Below are positions 1-15,100 of a stretch of 64,000 nucleotides of DNA, piece after piece. The position numbers and the translations under genes were made by a program. Source of the stretch: Hedera helix (Eukaryota > Streptophyta > Magnoliopsida > Apiales > Araliaceae); the NCBI GenBank assembly GCA_947179155.2, contig OX359268.1, forward strand, positions 811,001-875,000, written 5' to 3'. Every line of letters begins with the position of its first letter. Positions within the stretch are counted from its first letter, which is position 1. The notes under the pieces are model-generated. The model was not told the DNA's origin. It was given only the letters and a program-made list of their open reading frames with translations, and made no database searches.

Positions 1-63
1 CTTACCTCTTCGATATGTCAGGCACGTCAATTTCGGGGACGAAATTTCATAAGGAGGGGAGGC
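1..63 (+). mobile_element. 3' end of a Ty3/gypsy internal region with polypurine tract
   Basis: The window opens in the last bases of a plus-strand LTR retrotransposon whose body lies to the left. The motif TTTCGGGGACGAAATTTC (31-48) is the usual tail downstream of pol in plant chromoviruses. A purine run AAGGAGGGGAGG (51-62) follows directly, then the TG that opens the LTR at 64. That order, polypurine tract then LTR, marks the next LTR as a 3' LTR. No coding sequence can be read from so short a piece. Confidence 0.75.
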
Positions 64-835
64 TGTAAGACCCCAAATTTTATGAAATACAAAATTTAAT
101 TTTTCTTCATATATATATTTTTTTGAAACAGTAAGTGGTTAAATCGATAAAGTTAAAAGTTAAGGATGTTATGTGCAAATTTTATTTTGTCGGACAATAT
201 TCACTTTGTCGGGGAATATTCGTTTGGTCCGACGGCGCCGAAATAACAAATTATTGGTGGACCCCACATCGGAATATTTGTCGGATATAGAAAACGACAG
301 AAATAACCTTTTTAAATAAAAATAGTCAACGGAACTGTTAAAATACCGGTGATAAAAGAATAGTAGCATACGATAGTTATTGGTATTTTCTGTAGCACTC
401 GGTACTCTACAGTAACACACGGTATTGCATAGTGTCTCATATTTTTGGTCTGATAATTGACACCGTAACTGTTACGCATCATTTCATCGATAATTGTCAC
501 TGCATAATATTTTATATTATCAATTCAATAATTGTTGTTACACAGTATTTTGCATTATTGATTTAATAATTGTCATTACACTGTATTTTATATCATTGAG
601 TCAATAATTGTTGTTGCACTGTTTTTAAAATTATTGAACCTAATAATTGTCACAGTAACATATGCACAGTAATTCACATTATTGAATCAATAATTGTCAT
701 TACACAGTAACGTATGCTTTATTTTACATTATTGTTATCTCTATTATGATGTTATTTAAACAGTTGTATTTCATTAATTTATTGACTTGATATCTAAGAG
801 CTAACTATACTGTATTTATAACAATTAGTCATAAT

Positions 836-1110
836 AATTGAATTGATAAAGTTATTTGTTTATAATATAAAGTTAGGTGATTATTAGGTGATATGAAATG
901 AATGGTGTAGATTAAAGTGTGAATTATTGTTGAATAATTGAATTGATTTGTTTATAATATAAAGTTAGGTGATTATTAGGTGATATGAAATGAATGGTGT
1001 AGATTAAAGTGTGAATTATTGTTGAATAATTAAATTGATTTGTTTATAATATAAAGTTAGGTGATTATTAGGTGATATGAAATGAATGGTGTAGATTAAA
1101 GATAATATAA
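836..1110 (+). repeat. Tandem array in family 1 LTR, about 3 copies of 92-100 bp
   Basis: Three copies start near 836, 936 and 1028. Each contains TTTATAATATAAAGTTAGG followed by TGATATGAAATGAATGG and ATTAAAGTGTGAATTATTG. The first copy has eight extra bases. The same array is present in the solo LTR (about 6955-7230) but not in the more diverged LTR at 44570-47264. It lies just upstream of the TATA box, so it may be an enhancer-like repeat (inference). Confidence 0.85.
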
Positions 1111-1189
1111 TATTTGAAATGGATGGTGTAGATTAAAAGATGATCTTTAAATGAATGGTTTAGATTAAATGAATGATAAGATTTTTGGC

Positions 1190-1197
1190 TATAAATA
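1190..1197 (+). promoter_or_regulatory. TATA box of family 1 LTR
   Basis: GGCTATAAATAG is a strong TATA box about 1.1 kb into the LTR, followed by a CT-rich leader (TTCTTTCTTTCTCTCTCT). The same box occurs at 7307-7314 in the solo LTR and at 45503-45510 in the third copy. Confidence 0.7.
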
Positions 1198-1522
1198 GAA
1201 GCCTTAACTTAAGGATTTTTCATAAACTTCCTTACTTGTTCTTTCTTTCTCTCTCTAAATACTTCTTGTGAAAGTTCTCTCTAAGTGTGCTTAAGTCATC
1301 TTGAGTATTTGTGAAGATCTATAAGTATACGTATACTGTTCAAGTTAATCAACCTCATTTAAATCAATATCCAGTCACGTGTTGAGGTAAGGGATACCAT
1401 CTTTTTCATCTTCCATTATTCAAAGATACTATGGTAAGGGATTATCATTATTTGATTCTCGATAATAATATTGTTTCTTCCTTACTCATAAGACGTGCCT
1501 TTTATTTTCATGTATTAAATTG

Positions 1523-1715
1523 TGGGAATAACCTTACGGAGCGGATTGCCGCCTGTTGGTGAATAACCTTTCGTATTCATTCATTATTAATCTCTGAGAA
1601 TAACCTTACGGAGCGGATTGCCGCCTGTTTGGTGAATAACTCTTTGTACTCAAATTATATTAAATTGTGGGAATAACCTTACGGAGCGGATTGCCGCCTG
1701 TTGGTGAATAACCCT
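1523..1715 (+). repeat. Tandem array in family 1 LTR with a GC-rich core, 3 copies of about 72 bp
   Basis: The core ACCTTACGGAGCGGATTGCC plus GCCTGTTGGTGAATAACC appears three times, starting near 1523, 1595 and 1669. The spacers between cores are AT-rich and less alike. The array is kept in the solo LTR (about 7638-7830). The unit lies downstream of the TATA box, so it would be in the transcribed leader. Confidence 0.85.
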
Positions 1716-3633
1716 TTGTATTAATTTCTTTCACCTTTTGTTAATCAAACCTGCTACGGTAAGGGATATTATTTTCTTTCATACTCCTAAATCGAAATTT
1801 ATTATGGAACTATTGCTTCTATAATTCCTGAAAATATTATATGTTCCATAATAGTTGAACTTCATTATTTCAACTGAACCTTCCTATTTACGTGAACCTT
1901 TCTATTGAATTGTAACCGTTATTCTGAACTATGGATCTTGAATTTCACTCCACATCATGTTGACAATTTGAACATTATTTGAATCTGTACAAAGTAAACT
2001 TCCGATACTTATTGTTATCCTATTTCTTCTGTTCATCATTTATATCATTCTAATCATCCAAAAATCAAGCTGTTGTGAATATCTGTGGCCGGGGGCACAG
2101 ATGTGATATATTTGTTGAACAGATGATAGGTTAAAGGCGATATAATAGGTTAAAGGCGATACATCTGTTCGGTGTCTTTTATGGCACGTGGTGAATGTTC
2201 TCTTTGGCCCGTAGTGCAAAGATGAACTGTTGTTTGGTATGATTATGACCAAAGGCTGAATCTGGTATAATCATGACCGTTGGTGCTATATTGAATATCT
2301 TTGGCCCGTAGTACAAAGATGAACTGTTGATGTGCATGATTATGATCAGGAACTGTGAATTTGTATTATCTTGACTAATGATATTTCAGATGATAAAAGT
2401 TGATGATGTTTTTCCTAAAAAGAGAACCGAGTGGACTTTATAGTCTGCATTATTCTTCTAATAGATTACTCATTCCGCTGCTATTATTGATCTGAACGTT
2501 GTTTAAGAATTTAACTGCAGTTTTTGATATAAACCTTGTAGTCTATTGTATTCTATCAAGAACTCAACTGTTGAAGACTAATGATAATTTATTCGTCATT
2601 ATCTTAGTCATGATATTCTTTACTGGGCTATTTGAGCTCACCCTTTCTTTTGTTCCATTGTTTTTCAACAGGAGATGAAAACATAACAGGGTCTAGCCGG
2701 GGAATGGAGTGAGGGTCCGAGGAATAGTTATCATAGTCTTCACGTTTTGTAAAATAGTGTGGCAATAATAGTGAAGACTTAGTTGTGTATTATTATACAG
2801 TGTATTGTTGTACGTTGTGCTTTGTTGTAATAATTTTGTTGTAGTATTTTGACGACTCAAGTTTGGGCTGTGTGGGCCCAGATTTGGGGGCGTCACATGA
2901 ACTGCTACTAAGGTAGAACGGACATACAATGTCTGACTCCTTGTTAAAATAACGGGACACTTGAGGGGATCAGTCCTCTCATGTCCTATGTATATGCATC
3001 ACATTTAGTTTTCTTGCGCGCGGTCGGGTCTCCGACAAATAAAAATCCCCTTTAACTAGGGTTGTTCTATCTCAGTCTTACTGTAAGAATCCGCACCAGC
3101 CAATGGTTTGGATAAGCTTTTATAATATTCAACTAAATGAATTTAACATGCATTTGTCTAGCCGAAACAATTAGCTTAGACGGTCTTAAACAGTTTGCAA
3201 AAGCACTATGTGTGAATACAATAATCAATAACGATGTGAAGTAATTTTTGATAATTAATTCACTCAAAGGTCTGTCAAATATCTACGAGTGTAGATACTT
3301 GCTCAACAATAATTGAATTGCTCAAAGTAATTAAAGTTGAATAATAATTGCAACAATAAGTACAAGTTAAGGGTAGAAGACTTGCCTCGTGCGTCGTTTA
3401 CTGCTAACCAACTTAATTTAACAATCCTTGAACGGACCTAATAATTAAATCAGTTTGATCTTAAATTAGTATCATATACTTGTAAGTATAATGACCTTTA
3501 TAAACCTTACGAACCACATAATTATATAATTATGGGTATATAAACACATAGGAAGCATTATCATTAATTACTTGATAATATTTCAAATACAAAGAACCTA
3601 TATTAATTATTTAATATAGTTCATACACTTATA

Positions 3634-4440
3634 TAATATTATTAACAATTTAATAATATTTTATTAGTCTTGTAGTATTATTAATCGTTTAATAATACAT
3701 TATTAGCCTTCTAATATTATTAATCTTTTAATAATATTCTATCAATCACTTAACATTATTAATCCATTAATAACATTTTATTGTCCTTATAATATTATTA
3801 ATTATTTAATAATATTTTATCATCCTTATAATATTATTAATCATTTAATAATATTTTATTCACCTCATAATATTATTAATCCTTTAATAATATTTTATTT
3901 ATTATTTAATATTATTAACTATTTAATAACATTTTAAATCATTATCTAATATTATTAATTATTTAATAATATTTTATTAATTATCTAATATTATTAATCA
4001 TTTAATAATATTTTATTACCTCATTAATATTATTAACCATTTAATAATATTTTAAACATTATCTAATATTATTAATTATTTAATAATATTTTATTTAATA
4101 TCCAATATTATTAATCATTTAATAATATTTTATTATCTTATTAATATTATTAATCATCTAATAATATTTTAAATCATTATCTAATATTATTAATCATTTA
4201 GTAATATTTTATTTATTATCTAATATTATTAATCATTTAATAATATTTTATTCATTATCTAATGTTATTAATCATTAAATAATATTTTATTCATTTACTA
4301 ATATTATTATTTATTTAATAATATTTTATTGACTTATTAATATTATTACTCATTTAATAATATTTTATTCTCTTACTAATATTATCAATCATTTCATAAT
4401 ATTTAATTACTTATTAATATTATTAACCATGTAGTAATAT
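3634..4440. repeat. Array of about 20 AT hairpins in LTR A
   Basis: A unit of about 40 bp, TAATATTATTAA then about four bases then TTAATAATATT, is repeated about 20 times. Each unit is an inverted repeat with an 11-12 bp stem and a short loop such as TCAT. Units are separated by about 12-15 less conserved bases. No reading frame crosses it. Confidence 0.85.
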
Positions 4441-4611
4441 TTTAATACTCTTTAAATAATACCAAAAGTTAACTTTTAAATTGGGTTAACCTTAGTATTT
4501 AATTTAAACATTTAGATAGCATTGATTCACAAATAGACTCCATATAAATATGTTTAATACCCAAATATATTCATTTTACACCTATTTCAACTTAATTTTT
4601 CAAAGAAAACT

Positions 4612-4735
4612 CGACCCGGATCGACCCGACCCGACCCGGACCGACCCGACCCGACCCGGAGCACCAAAAATCTGCTTAACAGATTGTTCTGACGCAGCTG
4701 CGTCAGTCCTGACGCGGCTGCGTCAGCCATTTTAT
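4612..4735. repeat. GC-rich repeats and palindromes in LTR A
   Basis: CGACCCGACCCGGACCGACC-type pentamer repeats (4618-4661) are followed by CTGACGCAGCTGCGTCAG, an 18-bp perfect palindrome near 4689, and a second, imperfect copy, CTGACGCGGCTGCGTCAG. This is a GC island in an AT-rich LTR and sits where the young family 2 LTRs carry their own CG palindromes. Confidence 0.7.
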
Positions 4736-5526
4736 TCGAAAGTCAACTGTTTGACTGTTCGACCCTCCGACGCTCCGACAGTCATAACTCCTTCATACGA
4801 AAACATTTTGGGGCGATTCTTGAGTCCATTATCATCAGAATTTCCCCCTCTACAATTTCTCTTTAGATCACAAATCCAAATTCCAAACGTAACTAGACTT
4901 AAAATGGCTCACAATGCAACATAGGGTTTTAAAATCAACATCCTTTGCGGTAAAAACCATAACTTCTTTGTTATTCATTATTTTTAAAAGTTCAAAAAGG
5001 TTTTATCTTTAAAACTCATAGATCTAGCTTTCTAGCCATAAAAGTCCACTTTCCGATTTGTACATTTCAAAATACAACCATAAACCTAGCATGCATAGTT
5101 AGGGTTTACCGGTAAAATTGTGTTATGAACTTTTCTACCATTTTTATGTATTTCTAACATACCAAAACATGTTATAAACACATAGATCTATGAATATACA
5201 TATATTACATAGTTAAATACTTCTAGATCATCAAAACGAGTTTTGATCGGTTAAAAATAGATTTTAACCGATCAAAAGCTTTCTAGACTATAAAAATGAA
5301 ATAAGATGAAGTTGAGAGCACTTTTAAACCTTGAGGTCTTGGATGCTCTTCTTCTCCTTCTACCAAAGTAAGTTGTATAGCTAGTGGACATACACCAAGG
5401 CTTCCTCTAGCTTTTCCTCACACAAACACAAATGTATCTCTCTTTTAACTCACAAAAGCTCTCTCTCTTTTCTCTAGAAAATGTCTAGCAAATGACTAAC
5501 AAACTTGAACCAAATGTGGAGCATTC

Positions 5527-5534
5527 TATTTATA
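5527..5534 (-). promoter_or_regulatory. TATA box of LTR A (minus strand)
   Basis: On the minus strand the sequence reads GGCTATAAATAGAATGC, the same GGCTATAAATAG core as in family 1. A GA-rich leader (CT-rich on the plus strand, about 5440-5480) lies downstream in the minus direction. Confidence 0.6.
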
Positions 5535-6160
5535 GCCATCAACTAACTCCTCATTAGCTTGCTAATTCACCCATGTTGTTGAAATTAGTGCTTAATTACA
5601 ATTACTATTGCATGGAATGACTAGGTGATTGACTAGGTGATTGACTAGGGTGGTTGGCCAACCTTGTCATAGAGTGAATTAGAAGCAACATGAAAATCAA
5701 GCAATCCAAGTGGGGCCCTCCAAAAATTCAGCAAAATGAATTTTTCAAGCCATTTTTCCTTTATTTTTAATGCTAAAATGTGCATATATACATCTATATA
5801 TATATATATATATATATATATTGACCAAAGTTTGACCTCCTATTGGGCTCCGCATTGGGCTTGGGAATAACTTCCATTGGGCTCATTCAATTAAATTGTT
5901 TGGGCTCAATTTAAATAACACATTGGGCTTACATTAATTATTCTAGGTTACATTTAATTAAATCAAGCATTGAGCTTGTTTAATTAATTACATGGGCTAG
6001 TAATTAAATTACATACATGGGCTACTAGGTTAATATCTTTAACCTAGTTTATCAACTCATTTGGATTTAAAAATATAATCCAATTAGATTTGCTTTAATT
6101 AATTATACACATTGCTTTACTTCTTTAAATAAATATACAAACACATAAGTACATTTATTT

Positions 6161-9027
6161 TGTAAGACCCCGAATTTTATGAAATACAAAATTTAATTTT
6201 TCTTCATATATATATTTTTTTGAAACAGTAAGTGGTTAAATCGATAAAGTTAAAAGTTAAGGATGTTATGTGCAAATTTTATTTTGTCGGACAATATTCG
6301 CTTTGTCGGGGAATATTCGTTTGGTCGAGGAATATTCGTTTGGTCCGACGGCGCCGAAATAACAAATTATTGGTGGACCCCACATCGGAATATTTGTCGG
6401 ATATACAAAAACGACAGAAATAACCTTTTTAAATAAAAATAGTCAACGGAACTGTTAAAATACCGGTGATAAAAGAATAGTAGCATACGATAGTTATTGG
6501 TATTTTCTGTAGCACTCGGTACTCTACAGTAACACACGGTATTGCATAGTGTCTCATATTTTTGGTCTGATAATTGACACCGTAACTGTTACGCATCATT
6601 TCATCGATAATTGTCACTGCATAATATTTTATATTATCAATTCAATAATTGTTGTTACACAGTATTTTGCATTATTGATTTAATAATTGTCATTACACTG
6701 TATTTTATATCATTGAGTCAATAATTGTTGTTGCACTGTTTTTAAAATTATTGAACCTAATAATTGTCACAGTAACATATGCACAGTAATTCACATTATT
6801 GAATCAATAATTGTCATTACACAGTAACGTATGCTTTATTTTACATTATTGTTATCTCTATTATGATGTTATTTAAACAGTTGTATTTCATTAATTTATT
6901 GACTTGATATCTAAGAGCTAACTATACTGTATTTATAACAATTAGTCATAATAATTGAATTGATAAAGTTATTTGTTTATAATATAAAGTTAGGTGATTA
7001 TTAGGTGATATGAAATGAATGGTGTAGATTAAAGTGTGAATTATTGTTGAATAATTGAATTGATTTGTTTATAATATAAAGTTAGGTGATTATTAGGTGA
7101 TATGAAATGAATGGTGTAGATTAAAGTGTGAATTATTGTTGAATAATTAAATTGATTTGTTTATAATATAAAGTTAGGTGATTATTAGGTGATATGAAAT
7201 GAATGGTGTAGATTAAAGATAATATAATATTTGAAATGGATGGTGTAGATTAAAAGATGATCTTTAAATGAATGGTTTAGATTAAATGAATGATAAGATT
7301 TTTGGCTATAAATAGAAGCCTTAACTTAAGGATTTTTCATAAACTTCCTTACTTGTTCTTTCTTTCTCTCTCTAAATACTTCTTGTGAAAGTTCTCTCTA
7401 AGTGTGCTTAAGTCATCTTGAGTATTTGTGAAGATCTATAAGTATACGTGTACTGTTCAAGTTAATCAACCTCATTTAAATCAATATCCAGTCACGTGTT
7501 GAGGTAAGGGATACCATCTTTTTCATCTTCCATTATTCAAACGTACTATGGTAAGGGATTATCATTATTTGATTCTCGATAATAATATTGTTTCTTCCTT
7601 ACTCATAAGACGTACCTTTTATTTCCATGTATTAAATTGTGGGAATAACCTTACGGAGCGGATTGCCGCCTGTTGGTGAATAACCTTTCGTATTCATTCA
7701 TTATTAATCTCTGAGAATAACCTTACGGAGCGGATTGCCGCCTGTTTGGTGAATAACTCTTTGTACTCAAATTATATTAAATTGTGGGAATAACCTTACG
7801 GAGCGGATTGCCGCCTGTTGGTGAATAACCTTTTGTATTAATTTCCTTCACCTTTTGTTAATCGAACCTGCTACGGTAAGGGATATTATTTTCTTTCATA
7901 CTCCTAAATCGAAATTTATTATGGAACTATTGCTTCTATAATTCCTGAAAATATTATATGTTCCATAATAGTTGAACTTCATTATTTCAACTGAACCTTC
8001 CTATTTACGTGAACCTTTCTATTGAATTGTAACCGTTATTCTGAACTGTGGATCTTGAATATCATTTTTAAATTTCACTCCACATCATGTTGACAATTTG
8101 GACATTATTTGAATCTGTACAAAGTAAACTTCCGATACTTATTGTTATCCTATTTCTTCTGTTCATCATTTATATCATTCTAATCATCCAAAAATCAAGC
8201 TGTTGTGAATATCTGTGGCCGGGGGCACAGATGTGATATATTTGTTGAACAGATGATAGGTTAAAGGTGATATAATAGGTTAAAGGCGATACATCTGTTC
8301 GGTGTCTTTTATGGCACGTGGTGAATGTTCTCTTTGGCCCGTAGTGCAAAGATGAACTGTTGTTTGGTATGATTATGACCAAAGGCTGAATCTGGTATAA
8401 TCATGACCGTTGGTGCTATATTGAATATCTTTGGCCCGTAGTACAAAGATGAACTGTTGATGTGCATGATTATGATCAGGAACTGTGAATTTGTATTATC
8501 TTGACTAATGATATTTCAGATGATAAAAGTTGATGATGTTTTTCCTAAAAAGAGAACCGAGTGGACATTATAGTCTGCATTATTCTTCTAATAGATTACT
8601 CATTCTGCTGCTATTATTGATCTGAACGTTATTTAAGAATTTAACTGCAGTTTTTGATATAAACCTTGTAGTCTATTGTATTCTATCAAGAACTCAACTG
8701 TTGAAGACTAATGATAATTTATTCGTCATTATCTTAGTCATGATATTCTTTACTGGGCTATTTGAGCTCACCCTTTCTTTTGTTCCATTGTTTTTCAACA
8801 GGAGATGAAAACATAACAGGGTCTAGCCGGGGAATGGAGTGAGGGTCCGAGGAATAGTTATCATAGTTTTCACGTTTTGTAAAATAGTGTGGCAATAATA
8901 GTGAAGACTTAGTTGTGTATTATTATACACTGTATTGTTGTACGTTGTGCTTTGTTGTAATAATTTTGTTGTAGTCTTTTGACGACTCAAGTATGGGCTG
9001 TGTGGACCCAGATTTGGGGGCGTCACA
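6161..9027 (+). mobile_element. Family 1 solo LTR
   Basis: A complete 2867-bp family 1 LTR (TGTAAGACCCC...GGCGTCACA) is flanked on both sides by the 5-bp direct repeat TATTT (6156-6160 and 9028-9032). There is no polypurine tract on its left and no primer site on its right. This is the structure left when two LTRs of one insertion recombine. Compared with the LTR at 64-2897 it has an 18-bp insertion (about 6327, a repeat of the ATATTCGTTTGGTC motif) and a roughly 13-bp insertion near 8060. Confidence 0.9.
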
Positions 9028-9133
9028 TATTTAATTATCTAATGCACAATTAATTAATACAAAAAGTTTAATTTCATTGCTAAATATTTATTAAGTATAT
9101 TTACAATGACTAATGAAATTCGTGGTCATTACA
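9028..9133 (-). mobile_element. Old family 2 LTR 'A', right end
   Basis: After the TATTT duplication the LTR A sequence resumes and ends AATTCGTGGTCATTACA. This matches the right end of the young family 2 LTR (AATTCTAGGACATTACA at 54181-54197). The next bases (GCAATATCG) belong to a different LTR, so this is the junction where A inserted into B. Confidence 0.6.
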
Positions 9134-11774
<2,641 letters not shown>

Positions 11775-12182
11775 AAGCCTACCCCATTTTAGGACAGAAA
11801 CTTTGAAGAAAACAATGAAGGAGTTCATCAACATGTTAAATTTAATTTTTTTCAACTCCTTGGTGACAAATTCAGACAGAACATAAACCATTCAATTAAA
11901 AACACATTTACATAGACATAAATATATCATATTATTATTCTCTCTCCATTCCAGGAAAGAGTCTCATTTCTAAAATGAAATATCCTTAATCTAACCCTCA
12001 TACTTCCACTATGATGTCATCACCAGTAGTTGATATTTTTCTAACAACAATGAGCATGAATAAAAGGTCCCTTCCCTAAGCCTTTTCAGAAACTTTATAT
12101 TCTTCATTGCGCACCTTCTATCAGTGTTAACAAAAGGTAACTTATGGACAAAATCTGAGGTACAAATTCTACTATTAAACTG
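11775..12182. other. COQ5 3' flank
   Basis: About 400 bp between the end of LTR B and the COQ5 stop codon. It probably holds the COQ5 3' UTR (minus strand). No other gene or repeat is seen. The retrotransposon stack therefore begins within or right behind the COQ5 3' end. Confidence 0.4.
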
Positions 12183-15100
12183 CTAAAATTTTAGCCCAGA
12201 ATGAATTGCGACTATTCCCCCAACAAAATTTTCATACTCAACCTTCTGAAACCCAGCGCCAGCAATCATTGAAGCAAATTTCTCCTGCAAATAACAAATT
12301 TTAAAGACAAGGGGTCGATAAGGATAACGAGCTAGGAAACTGGAACATGATAACGCAACTTCACACTATGTTCTGTAAGTATTGGTTAAAAAACAACACA
12401 AGTTCTACATCTGTTAATTCCAGGCTAGTTTTTATAAGTTACATTCTGGATTTCATAGAAGAAGCCAATCCCCAATGATAACTACATTTGTAGTCATCAT
12501 AAAAAAAGGAGTGAAGACCCAACTTGTATGTGACCCTCATGACAGATCTTTATGTTCATTTACGTAACATATTATATGAGTCGGCTCGATGATGATCACT
12601 GCTCCACCCAACAACAATTTAAATGCAAAAATCGGAAGATGTTCAAGTTCGTTATGCATAAGTATATATTGTGTCAGAATAATGATTTTCTTTTCAAAGG
12701 AAAATCCCATAATGAAAACCAATGGAATATCCATTCAGATCTTTTCTGGGTAACTGAAAGGAAATGGGAGGAAGAAGAGAGAGTGGTTTGGGGGGGAATT
12801 TGAGGAGGCAATCAAAGATAAAGGTTCCAAAGTTCATAGGAGGGCCAGAGCTTGGAATATGTCCTCCATGGGTGTTCTGAAGCACTGTAAGTAAAGATAA
12901 AGAGTATCTAATCTAAAATATTGTTTGTAATATCAAAGACCATATGCATTTAATGTTCTTTGATTTTACCGATTCATAATAAAAGAAACGTGTTTTCTTT
13001 AAGTATCTCCCGAGTTCACACAAAATAACTACAGTACATGTTTTTGGTTCATGACATATATCGATGAGTCCAACTTCCAACTAATAATCCCCTCACCCCA
13101 TCAGTAGCCATCTCATTCCCAAACACATCGGTTTTCAGAAATTCTTGTATAAAAGCTACTGTTAGTTAACTTAGTTCAAATCAGAATTCACTAGGCAGTA
13201 GTCGAGCACAGTATAGGGAGATGTAAAATAGCACAAACTGTCTAGGGATCTTCGGTAAGCCTCGACTATAGTTCTGGGAACAGTAGATTTTTTTTATGCT
13301 CAATACAAAGATTATACCTGAGAAGGAAAACGGCGAATACTTTCAACCAAGTATTGGTAAGAATCACGATCTCCTGCAACTAGCTCTCCTATGGCTGGAA
13401 TCACTGAGAATGAGTAATGATCATACCTGGAGAAGAATAGGAAGCAAGTAAGCAACCAATATTTAAGTGTAATAATAAGAGGAAAAGGTAAATTAAACTG
13501 AACCTGACAACCCAACGAAACAAAATTTTTGAAATGGCACACAACAATTAGAGAAAAACATATGCTCTAAAAGAACAGCCAAAGTCTACATTCAATTGAA
13601 ACCACTAAAATAAGGCTTGAGAAGGCCTCAATAATTGAACTCATTGAGAACGATAATTGATAGAGACGTCTGTCAAACATGTGGGATTAAATTTTCAAGA
13701 CCAGGAATCAGATGATATGTCACATGTTCGCCATTTTTAAAATCCTTTAGTGAAATGGCAATGAAGTGGTAACGTCCTTAACTGCTCAAAAACTACAAAT
13801 TGAAATCATGTATGGATTCTCTGGTAAAGCTTAGTGTCCAAATACTCACAACTGCTTGAAAACTGGATTTTCAACATGGCTCAATTCAATGCAAAGAAAT
13901 CGTCCACCCCTTTTAAGTACCCTGAGAAACAAGTCAAAACTATAACCTCATGTAACATTAACGGAAACTATAAAACCAAAGTTTCAGAATTATATTCATA
14001 TATGATATATCTTTATTTAAGGTTTGGACGTTTGGTATGAAAACATAATTGAAGGAAATATTGAAATTTATATGCTTAGACTATTAGTTGTCGGAAACAT
14101 TACATAAATGCGTATGTATGTTTTCATAATTCTACAAGAATGCATGTGATTAAGAACAAAGGGGGAAAAAGGAGAAAAAAGCATGAACAAGTAAATCTTT
14201 TACTTGTAATTTTTTTTTACTTGTACTTTGTAAAGAACGTTACATAATTCATAATTGAAGTTTTTTCTTGTTGCATGGTTATTTTTTCTCCTCAAATATA
14301 AACTTCTTCAGCATAAATCAAACACTAAATTGTTTCCTTTTCCCCCTTAAAACATTTAAAGAGACAAAAGAAAAATCAACCAATTATAATTCAAATGTAC
14401 CAAGTGTGCAATCTTTAATCCCAAGTAAAACCTTTTTCAGTGGGTTCTTTGTAAAGTCCTCAGCCCCTCTAACCTACATCCATATGCGTAAGATGTAAAT
14501 TACAGGTTGCACATTGAGGACTAAATCTACTAACTGTCACTTTGGACAATAACTATTAGGCTTGGCACAATAAAAAGTCAAAAGTTAAAAAAGTTATTTA
14601 TTTAACTATAACACTACTAAGCTCAGGACAATAATTTACATCAATAAAAATTTCATATGTAATGAAACACTTTATCGTAGGTACCCGCCACCCGAATAAA
14701 GGTAGTAATAAAGTGCTGGCATATTTCAATAATTTTTGTCAATTTAAACTAATGACTTTCTGCTAAAAATTGAGCATATTTACCTATAAGCTTCAGTAAG
14801 AGCTTTCTCTATGTGAGTAACATTCCTAATACCAAATGCAATTGTGTAACCATCCACTGAATCATCTTCAAAATTCAGTGCTTCAGCATCTCCTTCAACC
14901 CATATAAGAGATCCATCTTCTCCAAGCCCTACAAAAGTCAGATTATATATCTAATTTGTAACAGGAATGGATTCATCATCCAGAAAAAACACCGAGTAAG
15001 AATTTTCAGCTCACTCCTTATACAATACCTCTCTCTTGGGCCCGCGTTTTACCAACATTCAACATATTCAGATTGATGTCACATACATATATCTCTGTTT

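Larger units (their letters stand above)
64..2897 (+). mobile_element. Family 1 LTR (3' LTR of an element extending left of the window)
   Basis: A 2834-bp LTR starts TGTAAGACCCC and ends GGCGTCACA, with TG...CA termini. It follows a polypurine tract, so it is a 3' LTR. The five bases after it are TGAAC, and TGAAC also occurs at the matching place in the intact family 2 LTR (about 50777), as expected for an insertion there. A TATA box lies at 1190, so the transcribed R-U5 part is about 1.7 kb. It holds two tandem arrays (836-1110 and 1523-1715). It is close to the copy at 6161-9027, apart from scattered substitutions and two short indels. Confidence 0.85.
2898..6160 (-). mobile_element. Old family 2 LTR 'A', left part
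   Basis: This stretch follows the layout of the intact family 2 LTR at 50269-54197. It shows the matching segment AATCCGCACC, then CAATGGTTTGGATAAGC (about 3089-3118, compare 50957-50987), an AT-palindrome array, a CG-rich palindrome region, a TATA box on the minus strand, and a cluster of TTGGGCT motifs. It is interrupted on the left by the family 1 element ending at 2897 and on the right by the solo LTR. It ends beyond the solo LTR at 9133. It has diverged strongly from the young copies. Confidence 0.65.

Noticed and set aside
3634..4440. Satellite or CRISPR-like array
   Set aside because: Units are palindromic AT modules inside an LTR with no unique spacers, in a plant nuclear genome.
64..9027. 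One non-autonomous retrotransposon with LTRs 64-2897 and 6161-9027
   Set aside because: The bases left of 64 are a polypurine tract of another element. The right copy has its own TATTT duplication, and no primer site follows 2897.
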